This document shows, one piece after another, positions 1 through 7,300 of a stretch of DNA of 8,023 nucleotides (positions are counted from its first letter, which is position 1; every line of letters starts with the position of its first letter). A program made the translations under genes and the position numbers. Source of the stretch: Collinsella sp. (GTDB lineage Bacteria; Actinomycetota; Coriobacteriia; Coriobacteriales; Coriobacteriaceae); NCBI GenBank assembly GCA_022728415.1, contig JAIJJM010000085.1, forward strand, positions 1-8,023. Direction: 5' to 3'. The notes below the pieces were generated by a model. The model was not told the DNA's origin. It made no database searches and worked only from the letters and a program-made list of their open reading frames with translations.

Positions 1-5
1 GTTTG

Positions 6-60
6 TCTCAATCTGTAACATCTAGCAGTGAAAACGGGGTCTACGTGTTACAGATCGAGA
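6..60. repeat. 55-bp inverted-repeat element, single pair
   Basis: Left arm TCTCAATCTGTAACA (6-20) and right arm TGTTACAGATCGAGA (46-60) are inverted copies with one difference (A opposite C at arm position 5), separated by exactly 25 bp. The complementarity extends one more base outward (G5 with C61). The geometry and sequence match the six-unit array at 2334-2548, so this is a second locus of the same family. It lies 28 bp beyond the mntH stop codon, so mntH mRNA could carry it as a 3' hairpin. No U-tract follows on the mntH strand, so a terminator role is weak. The pentamer GTTTG lies just left (1-5) and just right (62-66) of it. The window edge prevents seeing whether further units lie upstream. 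Confidence 0.9.
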
Positions 61-88
61 CGTTTGCCTGGGTAGGTATCCCGCCCCA

Positions 89-1345
89 TTACATCCCGGT
101 CAACAACACGACATCGAGAGTCGTCACGATGATACCGATCCCTACGAGCAGCGCATTGAGTGGGCGCGAGTTGGCGTATTTGCCCATGACGCGGCGTGAG
201 CTGGTGAGCCGTATGAGCACAAAGACCGTAATCGGCAGCTGAAGCGACAGCAGTGCCTGACTCCAGATAAGCCCCTCAAAGGGGTTTGGGACGACAAGGC
301 ACGATGCGACGGCACCGGCGAAGCAGGCCGCCACGCCGATCGAGGAATGTCGGTCGTGGATATCGTATTCCTCGTCGAACATGCCCGCGGTGATGGTGCC
401 CGCCGCCATGCCCGCCGTCACGCTGCTCGATAGTCCCGCGAACAGCAGCGCTACCGCAAAGATGGTCGAGCTTGCCGTGCCCAGAATGGGGGAGAGCGTG
501 GCCGCCGCGACGGCGAGGTCGTCTACGACAATGCCATGCGCAAAGAAGGTCGTCGCGGCCAGGATGACCATGGCCGAGTTGATTGCCCAGCCCACGCCCA
601 TCGAAAAGAGCGTGTCGAAGAGCTCGTAGCGCAAACGTTCTTCGATAACTTGCTCGCCTTGGCCTTCGAAGTGCATGGATTGGATGACCTCGGAGTGCAG
701 GAAGAGGTTGTGGGGCATAACGACCGCGCCCAGGACACTTACGATAATCGCGGCAGAGCCAGTGGGCATACCGGGCGTGATCCAGCTTGCGGCGGCCTGC
801 GGCCAGTCGACCTTGACTAGTGCAAGCTCGGCCAAAAACGAGAGTCCTACCACGCCTACGAAAGCGATGATCCAGCGTTCGGCACGCTTGTAGGAGCTCG
901 TCATGAGCATCGCCATCGACACTGCCGCCACGATGACGCAGCCCGCGCGCACGGGCAGCCCAAAGAGCATTTGAAGGGCAATTGCACCACCCAGGACTTC
1001 GGCCATGGCGGTGGCGATGGTCGCGAGATAGGCACTGGCGAGCACCGCGCGCCCACCGAAGCGGGGGAGGTAGCGTGTCGTGGCCTCGGCAAGACAGGCG
1101 CCCGTGGCGATACCCAGGTGTGCCGCGTTGTGCTGCAGCACAATGAGCATAATCGTGGACAGTGTGACGATCCACAGCAGCGCGTAGCCAAACTGCGAGC
1201 CCGCGGCCATATTGGAAGCCCAGTTGCCCGGGTCGATAAAGCCGACGGTCACGAGCAGCCCGGGACCGATGCGCCGCGCAATGTCTAGGCCTCCGTGACC
1301 ACCGGTGCGTCGGGAGCCAAAGTGTTGTTTGAGGTGGTTGATCAT
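89..1345 (-). CDS. mntH: Nramp-family divalent metal (Mn2+/Fe2+) transporter MntH
   Basis: An integral membrane importer expected to move Mn2+ or Fe2+ into the cytoplasm by proton symport. Numbered from the start chosen here (418 residues), the TM1 signature GFIDPGNW has DPGN at 38-41, and the TM6 signature MPHNLFLHS begins at 210, with A207 and M210 in the metal-binding positions. In Nramp structures the Asp and Asn of DPGN plus the TM6 Ala and Met coordinate the ion. The TM6 Met is typical of transition-metal rather than Mg2+ transporters. Hydrophobic segments run through the whole protein and fit the usual 10-11 helices, and the length is normal. An in-frame ATG five codons upstream (1360) lacks a ribosome site, whereas this ATG has AGGA seven bases before it. 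gpmA lies just upstream on the same strand with no clear promoter between, so cotranscription is likely. No manganese riboswitch is visible in the short leader. Confidence 0.93.
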   Translation of the reverse strand: MINHLKQHFGSRRTGGHGGLDIARRIGPGLLVTVGFIDPGNWASNMAAGSQFGYALLWIVTLSTIMLIVLQHNAAHLGIATGACLAEATTRYLPRFGGRAVLASAYLATIATAMAEVLGGAIALQMLFGLPVRAGCVIVAAVSMAMLMTSSYKRAERWIIAFVGVVGLSFLAELALVKVDWPQAAASWITPGMPTGSAAIIVSVLGAVVMPHNLFLHSEVIQSMHFEGQGEQVIEERLRYELFDTLFSMGVGWAINSAMVILAATTFFAHGIVVDDLAVAAATLSPILGTASSTIFAVALLFAGLSSSVTAGMAAGTITAGMFDEEYDIHDRHSSIGVAACFAGAVASCLVVPNPFEGLIWSQALLSLQLPITVFVLIRLTSSRRVMGKYANSRPLNALLVGIGIIVTTLDVVLLTGM

Positions 1346-1352
1346 GGTCGGT

Positions 1353-1356
1353 TCCT
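1353..1356 (-). promoter_or_regulatory. Shine-Dalgarno site deciding the mntH start
   Basis: On the minus strand AGGA lies seven bases before the ATG at 1345. The ATG at 1360 is preceded by GCTGCCCCT, with no purine-rich site, and the AGGA would lie inside that longer reading frame. The shorter start is therefore preferred, moderately strongly. Confidence 0.6.
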
Positions 1357-1367
1357 GCATAGGGGCA

Positions 1368-1402
1368 GCGCGGCGCCGCGCTTGGGTTATGCGGCGCCGC
1401 GC
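1368..1402 (-). repeat. GC-only 12-bp-stem hairpin between gpmA and mntH
   Basis: GCGCGGCGCCGC (1368-1379) and GCGGCGCCGCGC (1391-1402) are perfect inverted copies around an 11-nt loop. Each arm is itself nearly self-complementary, so the two also read as an approximate 21-bp tandem repeat sharing GCGGCGCCGCGC (1370-1381 and 1391-1402). It begins 18 bp past the gpmA stop and ends 22 bp before the mntH start. No U-run follows on the minus strand, so a classic intrinsic terminator is not supported. A role as an mRNA-stabilising, attenuating or pausing structure between the two genes is inference. Confidence 0.7.
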
Positions 1403-1420
1403 GCTCGGTTTAGGTTGGGG

Positions 1421-2194
1421 TTACTTGCGCGCCTTGCCCTGGTTGGCCACGGCGTCAATCTTGGCGGCGATGGTCGCCGGGTCGCCGATGTAGCGCTTGT
1501 CGAGGACGTTGAAATCGGTGTCGAAGGTGTAGACGAGCGGCACGCCGGTGGGGATGTTGACCTTGAGGATCTCCTCGGGCGTGAGGTGCTCGAACTTCAT
1601 GACGAGAGAGCGCAGGGAGTTGCCGTGTGCGGCGATGAGTACGCGCTTGCCGGCGAGTATCTGGGGGCGAATCTCGTCTTCGAAATAAGGCCAGGCGCGG
1701 GCGATCGTATCCTTGAGGCACTCGGTATAGGGCAGCTGATCGGGTGCGACGTCGCGGTATTGCTCCTGGGTGTGGGGATCGCGCGCATCGTCCGGCTCGA
1801 GTGCCGGTGGGCACACGTCGAAGGAGCGGCGCCAGATGAGCACCTGTTCGTCGCCGTGCTCTGCCGCGGCATCGGCCTTGTTGAGGCCCTGCAACGCGCC
1901 GTAGTGGCGCTCGTTGAGCTTCCAGGATTTGATGACGGGCAGCCACTCGCGATCCATTTGGCCGAGCACGATGTTGAGGGTGTGGATCGCGCGCTTGAGG
2001 CGCGAAGTGTAGCAGACGTCAAAGTCGAAACCGGCTTCTTTGAGGGCTTGACCGCCTGCGGCGGCTTCTTCGCGGCCCGTGTCGGTGAGCTCAACATCGG
2101 TCCAACCGGTGAACAGGTTGAGTTTGTTCCACTCGGATTCTCCGTGACGGATAAGGACAAGTTGCATCGTCTGCTGGTCTGCTTGGTGTGCCAT
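1421..2194 (-). CDS. gpmA: 2,3-bisphosphoglycerate-dependent phosphoglycerate mutase
   Basis: A cytoplasmic glycolytic enzyme that interconverts 3- and 2-phosphoglycerate through a phosphohistidine. It has 257 residues, near the usual 230-255 of cofactor-dependent mutases. The RHGES motif at 16-20 gives the phosphorylated His17. FTGWTDVELTDTG (28-40), TSRLKRAIHT (63-72) and LNERHYGALQG (93-103) are the substrate and cofactor loops, and AAHGNSLRSLV (188-198) carries the second active-site His190. The start is set by AAGGAGG (2200-2206) five bases upstream. The internal ATG at residue 10, where many homologues begin, has no ribosome site. A candidate promoter lies at 2247-2275. mntH follows on the same strand after a GC hairpin. 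Nothing looks damaged, and confidence in the family is very high. Confidence 0.96.
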   Translation of the reverse strand: MAHQADQQTMQLVLIRHGESEWNKLNLFTGWTDVELTDTGREEAAAGGQALKEAGFDFDVCYTSRLKRAIHTLNIVLGQMDREWLPVIKSWKLNERHYGALQGLNKADAAAEHGDEQVLIWRRSFDVCPPALEPDDARDPHTQEQYRDVAPDQLPYTECLKDTIARAWPYFEDEIRPQILAGKRVLIAAHGNSLRSLVMKFEHLTPEEILKVNIPTGVPLVYTFDTDFNVLDKRYIGDPATIAAKIDAVANQGKARK

Positions 2195-2246
2195 AGGGGC
2201 CTCCTTGATTTGGCACGGTGTGCGTGCCGTTTGCTTGACGCCGCAA

Positions 2247-2275
2247 AGGATACCCGTTTTAGGCTTAAAAGTTAA
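2247..2275 (-). promoter_or_regulatory. Candidate sigma-70-type promoter for gpmA (and mntH)
   Basis: On the minus strand a -35-like TTAACT (2275-2270) and a -10-like TATCCT (2252-2247) are separated by 17 bp, each matching four of six consensus bases. Transcription would start near 2240, giving a leader of about 45 nt before the gpmA ATG. It was picked by eye from an AT-rich stretch (2250-2305), so alternatives are possible. Confidence 0.35.
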
Positions 2276-2331
2276 CCAAGACTAACAAAATAGTTGTATT
2301 TGAATGGGATGGTGAAAGGGGGCTGCCGAAA

Positions 2332-2550
2332 TGTCTCGATCTGTAACAACTAGGGATGGAAATTGGGCCGAGGTGTTACAGATCGAGACAGGAAGAAATG
2401 GTCCTATGGAAAATCTCGATCTGTAACAGCTGACCGCCAAAACCGGCCCTTCGTGTTACAGATTGAGACATTCGGAACCGTCTCCCAAAAGCATCTCAAT
2501 CTGTAACAGTTAGGCGTCGAAATATGGTCTTCCTGTTACAGATTGAGATG
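2332..2550. repeat. Six-unit alternating inverted-repeat array, 40-bp period
   Basis: Six copies of a 15-bp unit start at 2334, 2374, 2414, 2454, 2494 and 2534. Odd copies read TCTC[GA]ATCTGTAACA and even copies are its reverse complement, TGTTACAGAT[CT]GAGA. Every gap (2349-2373, 2389-2413, 2429-2453, 2469-2493, 2509-2533) is exactly 25 bp and differs in sequence. The first and third pairs extend to perfect 17-bp arms (2332-2348 with 2374-2390, and 2492-2508 with 2534-2550). Only arm position 5 varies among the units. Each arm can pair with the neighbour on either side, giving two alternative hairpin registers. The array begins 15 bp past the sulfotransferase stop, and all of it lies upstream of the gpmA promoter. 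Minus-strand TTTT runs follow the second and third hairpins, so termination or 3'-end protection of the sulfotransferase mRNA is possible. Function is unknown. Confidence 0.95.
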
Positions 2551-2565
2551 TTTGAAGCGGTGAGC

Positions 2566-4083
2566 TTATAGGTCGAACTTGGGGCCCTTGTTGTCGCCCT
2601 TGAGGTCGGCGGTGTCCAGGCGCATCATGCAAAAGTCCGCATGGCCCTCGTCGGATTCCTCGTCCTCGGCATTCATGCCGGTCAGAGCGGTCTGGTAGGG
2701 GTCGATGCCATCGACCACGGTCACGTTGAACTTCTCGCTCGAAGCGCCCGGCACGCGGAAGGTGGCGTTGTCGATGGGCTCGATCGACACCTCGGGCGCG
2801 TGCTCTACCTGAGGCACCCACTCATAGGGCGCACGGTAGGCGCGGTAGACCATGTTGGAGCTAAAGCCGGGCGCCGGTGCCTTGAAGTAGGGGCTCAGAT
2901 ACTCCCAGACAATCTCGTGCTCGGGCGTGACCTCGATCAGATGACCGTCGGAGCCCTCGGTGATAAGCGTGTTGCCGTTGGGCAGACGCTGGGCAGAGCT
3001 GATGAACGGCGAGTAGAAGCGGCTGCCGTCGGCAAAGGGGAGCCAGCCGGCTTCGAGCGGGGTGTACTGCCACGTGATCTCGAGCGTGATGGGGTTGAAC
3101 TGCAGGATGCGCGAGTAGTCGCGGTGGACGGCGTTGGTGCCGTCGGGCGCGATGGCGTTGGGCGCGTCGTATCCCGCGGCACCGCCGTTATCGAAGACCA
3201 ACAGATCGCCCTCGCCGGGAAGGCCCTTGGGGATCATATGAAAGTGATGCTGGCCGATAATCCAGCCGATCTTTTTCTCGGCATCGCTGCCGTCGAAGCG
3301 CGGGCCGAGCTTCCAGACGATCTTGCCCGTCTTTTTGGAGATGATGGCCAGGATATTGGCGTTGCGGCAGTCGAAGATGAGGTTTTCGGGGGCAAAGCGC
3401 TCGTCACCGCGGTCGTACCACTTGTTGGGGCCGAGCTCCGAGACGCAGTTGATGTGCAGCCAGTCGCCGCCGGCTTCGCCGCGCATGGAGGGATTGTTGT
3501 AGAGCGACTTTTTGGCTGCCTCGTCAAAGCCGAACTCTTCAAAATGCTCCGACGCGCGCCACTCCCAGACGACCTCGCCGTCCCAGGTGACCTCGATGAC
3601 CTTGTCGTCGATCAGGAGCTTGTCGCTGATCTCGGGGTGATAGCTGTTCTCGTGCGTGAGGATGATGGTGTTGCCGCCGTCCGTGCGCGGCTCTAGGCCG
3701 GGCGCATAATAGCCCACGGGCGAGCCTTCGCGCTGGTAGTCGTGGTGCTGACGCGCCTGCCAGGTGGGGTCCTTGCCCTCGTCGGCCACGAGTTCGGTAT
3801 GGTCCCATTTCCACACAATATTGCCGTCCCAGTCGACTTGCAACAGGTCGAGCTGGTCCTGATAGGCTGCCGCGCCGCCGCGTGCGCCCGAGGTGCCAAA
3901 GACTTGGCCGCCCGGCAGCAGCTTGTTGGGGAAGCCGCCCAGACCCGCCCAGCGGTTGACCTCGCGGCCGTTCATGTCGATGAGCAGCGCGCCGCCCGGG
4001 GTGGGGAAGATGGTGTAGCCGTTATAGGCACGCTCTTTGTCGTAGATGAGTGTGCCGGTGGGATGAATGCTCGGATAGCCCAT
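2566..4083 (-). CDS. Arylsulfotransferase (ASST)-family beta-propeller protein
   Basis: Probably an aryl-sulfate sulfotransferase, which moves sulfate from a phenolic sulfate ester to another phenol without PAPS. It has 505 residues. The repeated blade-edge pattern W-x-G-x-[IV]-V-W-x-[WLY] occurs near 85-93, 167-175, 252-259 and 386-395, with ITWQY at 336-340, as in a beta-propeller. Motifs resembling ASST are GGDWLHIN (205-212), GQHHFH (277-282) followed by LLVFDNGG (294-301), YSRILQF (323-329) and AQRLPNGNTLI (364-374). His210, His279/280 and Arg325 are candidate active-site residues, and the sulfated histidine cannot be assigned by eye. The N-terminus is hydrophilic, with no signal peptide or lipobox, so it is likely cytosolic, unlike the periplasmic enterobacterial enzyme. 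The start has AGGAG (4090-4094) six bases upstream. The acidic segment 471-482 (NAEDEESDEGHA) near the C-terminus is unassigned. It is divergent from gltB. Substrate is unknown. Confidence 0.82.
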   Translation of the reverse strand: MGYPSIHPTGTLIYDKERAYNGYTIFPTPGGALLIDMNGREVNRWAGLGGFPNKLLPGGQVFGTSGARGGAAAYQDQLDLLQVDWDGNIVWKWDHTELVADEGKDPTWQARQHHDYQREGSPVGYYAPGLEPRTDGGNTIILTHENSYHPEISDKLLIDDKVIEVTWDGEVVWEWRASEHFEEFGFDEAAKKSLYNNPSMRGEAGGDWLHINCVSELGPNKWYDRGDERFAPENLIFDCRNANILAIISKKTGKIVWKLGPRFDGSDAEKKIGWIIGQHHFHMIPKGLPGEGDLLVFDNGGAAGYDAPNAIAPDGTNAVHRDYSRILQFNPITLEITWQYTPLEAGWLPFADGSRFYSPFISSAQRLPNGNTLITEGSDGHLIEVTPEHEIVWEYLSPYFKAPAPGFSSNMVYRAYRAPYEWVPQVEHAPEVSIEPIDNATFRVPGASSEKFNVTVVDGIDPYQTALTGMNAEDEESDEGHADFCMMRLDTADLKGDNKGPKFDL

Positions 4084-4183
4084 GAGTGACTCCTGTCTGC
4101 ACGGTTTCGGTTCCCGATAGTCTACAACCTACTAAACATATATGAATATATGGAATTGAGGTACTCGGGTATCGCTTTTTCAG
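4084..4183. other. AT-rich start of the divergent intergenic region
   Basis: This is the sulfotransferase-proximal third of the 298-bp divergent region before gltB. It contains AGGAG for the leftward gene, an AT-rich stretch with a direct repeat (ATATATGA then ATATATGG, 4138-4153) and a T5 run at 4176-4180. The leftward promoter is probably in the AT-rich part, but no convincing -35/-10 pair could be picked. No gene was seen. Confidence 0.4.
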
Positions 4184-4271
4184 AATGACCCCTTGGGGAG
4201 GGAGGAAACGGATTACTCAGGGGGTCAGTCAGACTAAGTGATCCGTTTCCCTCCGTCCCTAAGGGATCATT
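4184..4271. repeat. 88-bp palindromic intergenic element (MITE/REP-like)
   Basis: The left arm at 4184-4217 and right arm at 4237-4271 pair over almost their whole length around a 19-nt centre (4218-4236). Inner pairs AAACGGAT..ACT with AGT.ATCCGTTT are complete, with one G-T. Outward come a single-base bulge at 4251, a G-G mismatch (4200/4255), a G-T (4195/4260), a run to 4190/4265, one C-A mismatch (4189/4266) and five more pairs. The arms differ at only about five positions. It sits about 110 bp upstream of the gltB ATG. If gltB were transcribed from the left of it, it would form a very stable leader hairpin. The compact, near-symmetric form suggests a dispersed mobile-type palindrome, and no transposase is present. 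Confidence 0.85.
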
Positions 4272-4273
4272 TG

Positions 4274-4302
4274 TTGCGTGCGTTACGCAATTGTTTCGAA
4301 AC
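4274..4302. promoter_or_regulatory. Two small palindromes, possible operators of gltB
   Basis: TTGCGT and ACGCAA (4274-4279 and 4285-4290) are inverted around GCGTT, and the perfect 10-bp palindrome GTTTCGAAAC follows at 4293-4302. Both lie immediately next to the candidate gltB promoter, where a repressor or nitrogen regulator could act. No regulator family is recognised from the sequence. Confidence 0.35.
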
Positions 4303-4318
4303 GGGCAGGAAACATAAC
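4291..4318 (+). promoter_or_regulatory. Candidate gltB promoter
   Basis: TTGTTT (4291-4296) and CATAAC (4313-4318) are separated by 16 bp and would start transcription near 4325, giving a leader of about 55 nt. A competing -10-like TAGTAT (4335-4340) lacks a good -35. This is a by-eye choice and weak. Confidence 0.28.
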
Positions 4319-4381
4319 GGATCGGCGATACTTCTAGTATGCCTATTCAACTGACTGTCTAACACCAAGGGGAGGATCGCG

Positions 4382-7300
4382 ATGCAGGCAGATTCCGCTC
4401 AGCAGCAGGGCCTTTATCGCCCCGAATTCGACCACGATGCATGTGGCATCGGCGCGCTTGCCGATATCAACGGTGAGCGCCATCACCAGATTCTGGACGA
4501 TGCACTGTCCATTCTGGTCAACTTGGAGCACCGCGGCGGCACGGGACTCGAGAAGAACACCGGCGACGGCGCTGGCATCCTGTTCCAGGTTCCGCATCAC
4601 TTTTTCCGTAAAGAGGCTCAAAAGTGCGGCCAGATTCTGCCGGCAGAGGGCGACTATGGCGTGGCCATGCTGTTCTTCCCGCAGGATGACAAGGGCGTGG
4701 AGGATGCCCGCCGCGTGTTCGAGGAGGGCTGCGCCGAGGCCGGCGTGCCGCTGCTCTTTTGGCGCGAGGTGCCGGTCGACCCGCACGACCTGGGCGAGAC
4801 GGCCCGCGCCTGCATGCCTACTATCCTGCAGGCCTTCCTGGGCCGTCCGGACGACACGCCCGCCGGCGATGCCTTTGAGCGTCGCCTGTACGTGTGCCGC
4901 CGCACCATCGAAAAAAAGGCCGACGCCGAGTTTGCCCTGCGCGACAAGATCTTCTATGTGTGCTCCATGAGCTCGCGCACCATCGTGTACAAGGGCATGC
5001 TGGTCGCCACGCAGATGCGCCGCTTCTTCATCGATCTCAACGACGCCGCTGTCAAGACGGCCGTAGCACTCGTCCACTCGCGGTACTCCACCAACACCAC
5101 GCCCAGCTGGGAGCGCGCGCACCCCAACCGCTTTATCATCCACAACGGCGAGATCAACACCCTCAAGGGCAACGTCAACTGGATCCGCGCCCGCGAACCC
5201 AACCTGTACAGCCCCGTGCTGCAGCACGATCTTGAGCGCGTGATGCCCATCATCAACCGCGAGGGCTCCGACTCCGCGATTCTGGACAATGTGCTTGAGT
5301 TCCTGGTCATGAACGGTCGCCCGCTTACGCGTGCCGCGTCCATGTTGCTGCCCGAGCCGTGGGACCACAACGACAGCTTGAGCGAGGAGCGCCGCGCCTA
5401 CGACGCTTACCAGTCCATGCTCATGGAGCCGTGGGATGGCCCGGCGGCCATCGCCTTTACCGACGGTCGCACGCTGGGCGCCGCCCTCGACCGTAACGGC
5501 CTGCGTCCCGCCCGCTACTATGTGACGCGCGACGGCCGCTTTATGCTGGCAAGCGAGGTGGGCACCATCGAGGTGCGCCCCGAGAACATCCTGACGAGCG
5601 GCTGTCTGGGGCCGGGCCAGATGCTCGAGGTCGACTTTGCCCGCGGGCGCGTCATCTACAACGATGAGCTGCGTGCCCGTTACGCCAAGGAAAAGCCCTA
5701 CCGTGATTGGATTGCCGAGGAGACGCTGACCGTCGACGCGCTCGATAGGCCTGCCGCGGCGACGCCCGCCGAGGACGCCGAGGTGCCCGCCGCCGTGCGC
5801 ATGGCTAAGCTCGGGTATCACTGGGATGATGTTGACGAGGTCGTGCGTCCCATGGCCCAGCAGGGCAAGGCGCCGCTCGCCTCGATGGGCATTGATGCGC
5901 CGCTGGCCTGCCTGTCCAAGAAGACGCGCTCCTTCTACGACTATTTCTATCAGCTGTTCGCTCAGGTCACGAACCCGCCCATCGACGCCCTTCGCGAGCA
6001 TATGGTCACCTCGACCACGCTCTACCTGGGCAACCACGGCAACCTGCTCGAGGACTCACGCACGGCCTGCCAGCTGGTTCGCTTGGAGCGCCCGTTGCTC
6101 AACGAGGAGGAGTTCGAGCGTATCTGCGCCATCGACCGCGTGGGCTTTAAGACCCGTCGTTTCCGTGCTGTGTACCGCCGCGATGCCGGCGAGGGCGCGC
6201 TGCAGGCTGCGCTCAAGCAGCTTGCAGAGGACGTTGAGACTGCGGTCCGCGACGGCGTGAACATCGTGGTGTTGAGCGATCGTGCCGCTGCGGGCGAGGT
6301 GCCCGTGCCGTCGCTGCTCGCCGTGGGCTGCGTGCACAACCACCTGATCCGCGCCGGCGTGCGCACCTTTGCCGACATCGTGGTGGAGTGCGGCGACGCC
6401 GTGTCCCCGCACGACTTTGCGGCACTGGTGGGCTACTCCGCGAGCGGCATCTATCCGTACAACGCACATGCGTGCATCCGCGATCTGGCGGCACGCGGCG
6501 ACCTGGACGTGACGGCCGAGCAGGGCATCGCCAACTACAACAAGGCTGCGACCGCCGGCATCGTCTCCATCATGTCCAAGATGGGCATCTCCACGGTGCA
6601 GAGCTACCATTCGGCGCAGATCTTCGAGGCCGTGGGCTTTACGCCGGAGTTCGTCAACGCGTACTTCGCCGGCACGGTGAGCCGTGTGGGCGGTATGGGT
6701 GTCGAGGACGTCGAGCGCGAGCAAAACGAGCGCTACGACGCCGCGCTCGCTATCCTTAAGAGCCCGGCTCCCGATCAGCTGCCCACGCTGGGTTTGACCA
6801 AGTGGCGTCCGCTCGGCGGCGAGGATCACCTCATCGATCCGCAGACTGTCTACTTGCTGCAGACCGCCTGCCGTGAGGACAGCTATGACACCTTTAAGGA
6901 GTACAGCGCCCGCCTGCACCGCACCGGCCGTGCCGTGCGCCTGCGCGACTTGCTGGACTTTGATGCCAGCGGCCGCACTCCGGTGGCACTCGACGAGGTC
7001 GAGCCCGCGCTCAACATCGTCCGCCGCTTTAACACCGGTGCCATGTCGTATGGCTCTATTAGCAAAGAGGCGCACGAGTGCATGGCCATCGCCATGAATC
7101 GCCTGCACGGCCGTTCCAATTCCGGCGAGGGCGGCGAGGATCCGCGTCGCGAGACCCCGCTGGCTAACGGTGACTCCAAGAACTCCGCCATCAAGCAGGT
7201 GGCAAGCGCGCGCTTTGGCGTGACGAGCCGCTACCTGTGCAGTGCCTTCGAGATTCAGATCAAGATGGCCCAGGGCGCCAAGCCCGGCGAGGGTGGCCAC

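Noticed and set aside
3..242. Small plus-strand gene of 79 codons
   Set aside because: It begins inside the inverted-repeat element and continues antisense to the conserved end of mntH, with no ribosome site visible.
1295..2275. 326-codon plus-strand open frame over gpmA
   Set aside because: It runs antisense to gpmA, crosses the gpmA/mntH gap and the gpmA promoter, and the protein has no recognisable domain.
2332..2550. CRISPR array
   Set aside because: Repeats are only 15 bp, alternate in orientation, spacers share a common core, and no cas gene is in view.
2332..2550. Invertible phase-variation switch
   Set aside because: Arms are 25 bp apart, too close to enclose a promoter, and no recombinase gene is present.
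2641..3696. 351-codon plus-strand open frame over the sulfotransferase gene
   Set aside because: It is the mirror of the sulfotransferase gene; its valine- and aspartate-rich composition is typical of antisense frames in GC-rich DNA.
4184..4381. T-box, glutamine or other metabolite riboswitch in the gltB leader
   Set aside because: The only structure is one long simple hairpin; no T-box sequence or known riboswitch core was seen.
4343..6037. Long open frame on the minus strand opposite gltB (also 6056-7645)
   Set aside because: These are antisense to a well-recognised glutamate synthase gene, have no family resemblance, and are expected in GC-rich coding DNA.
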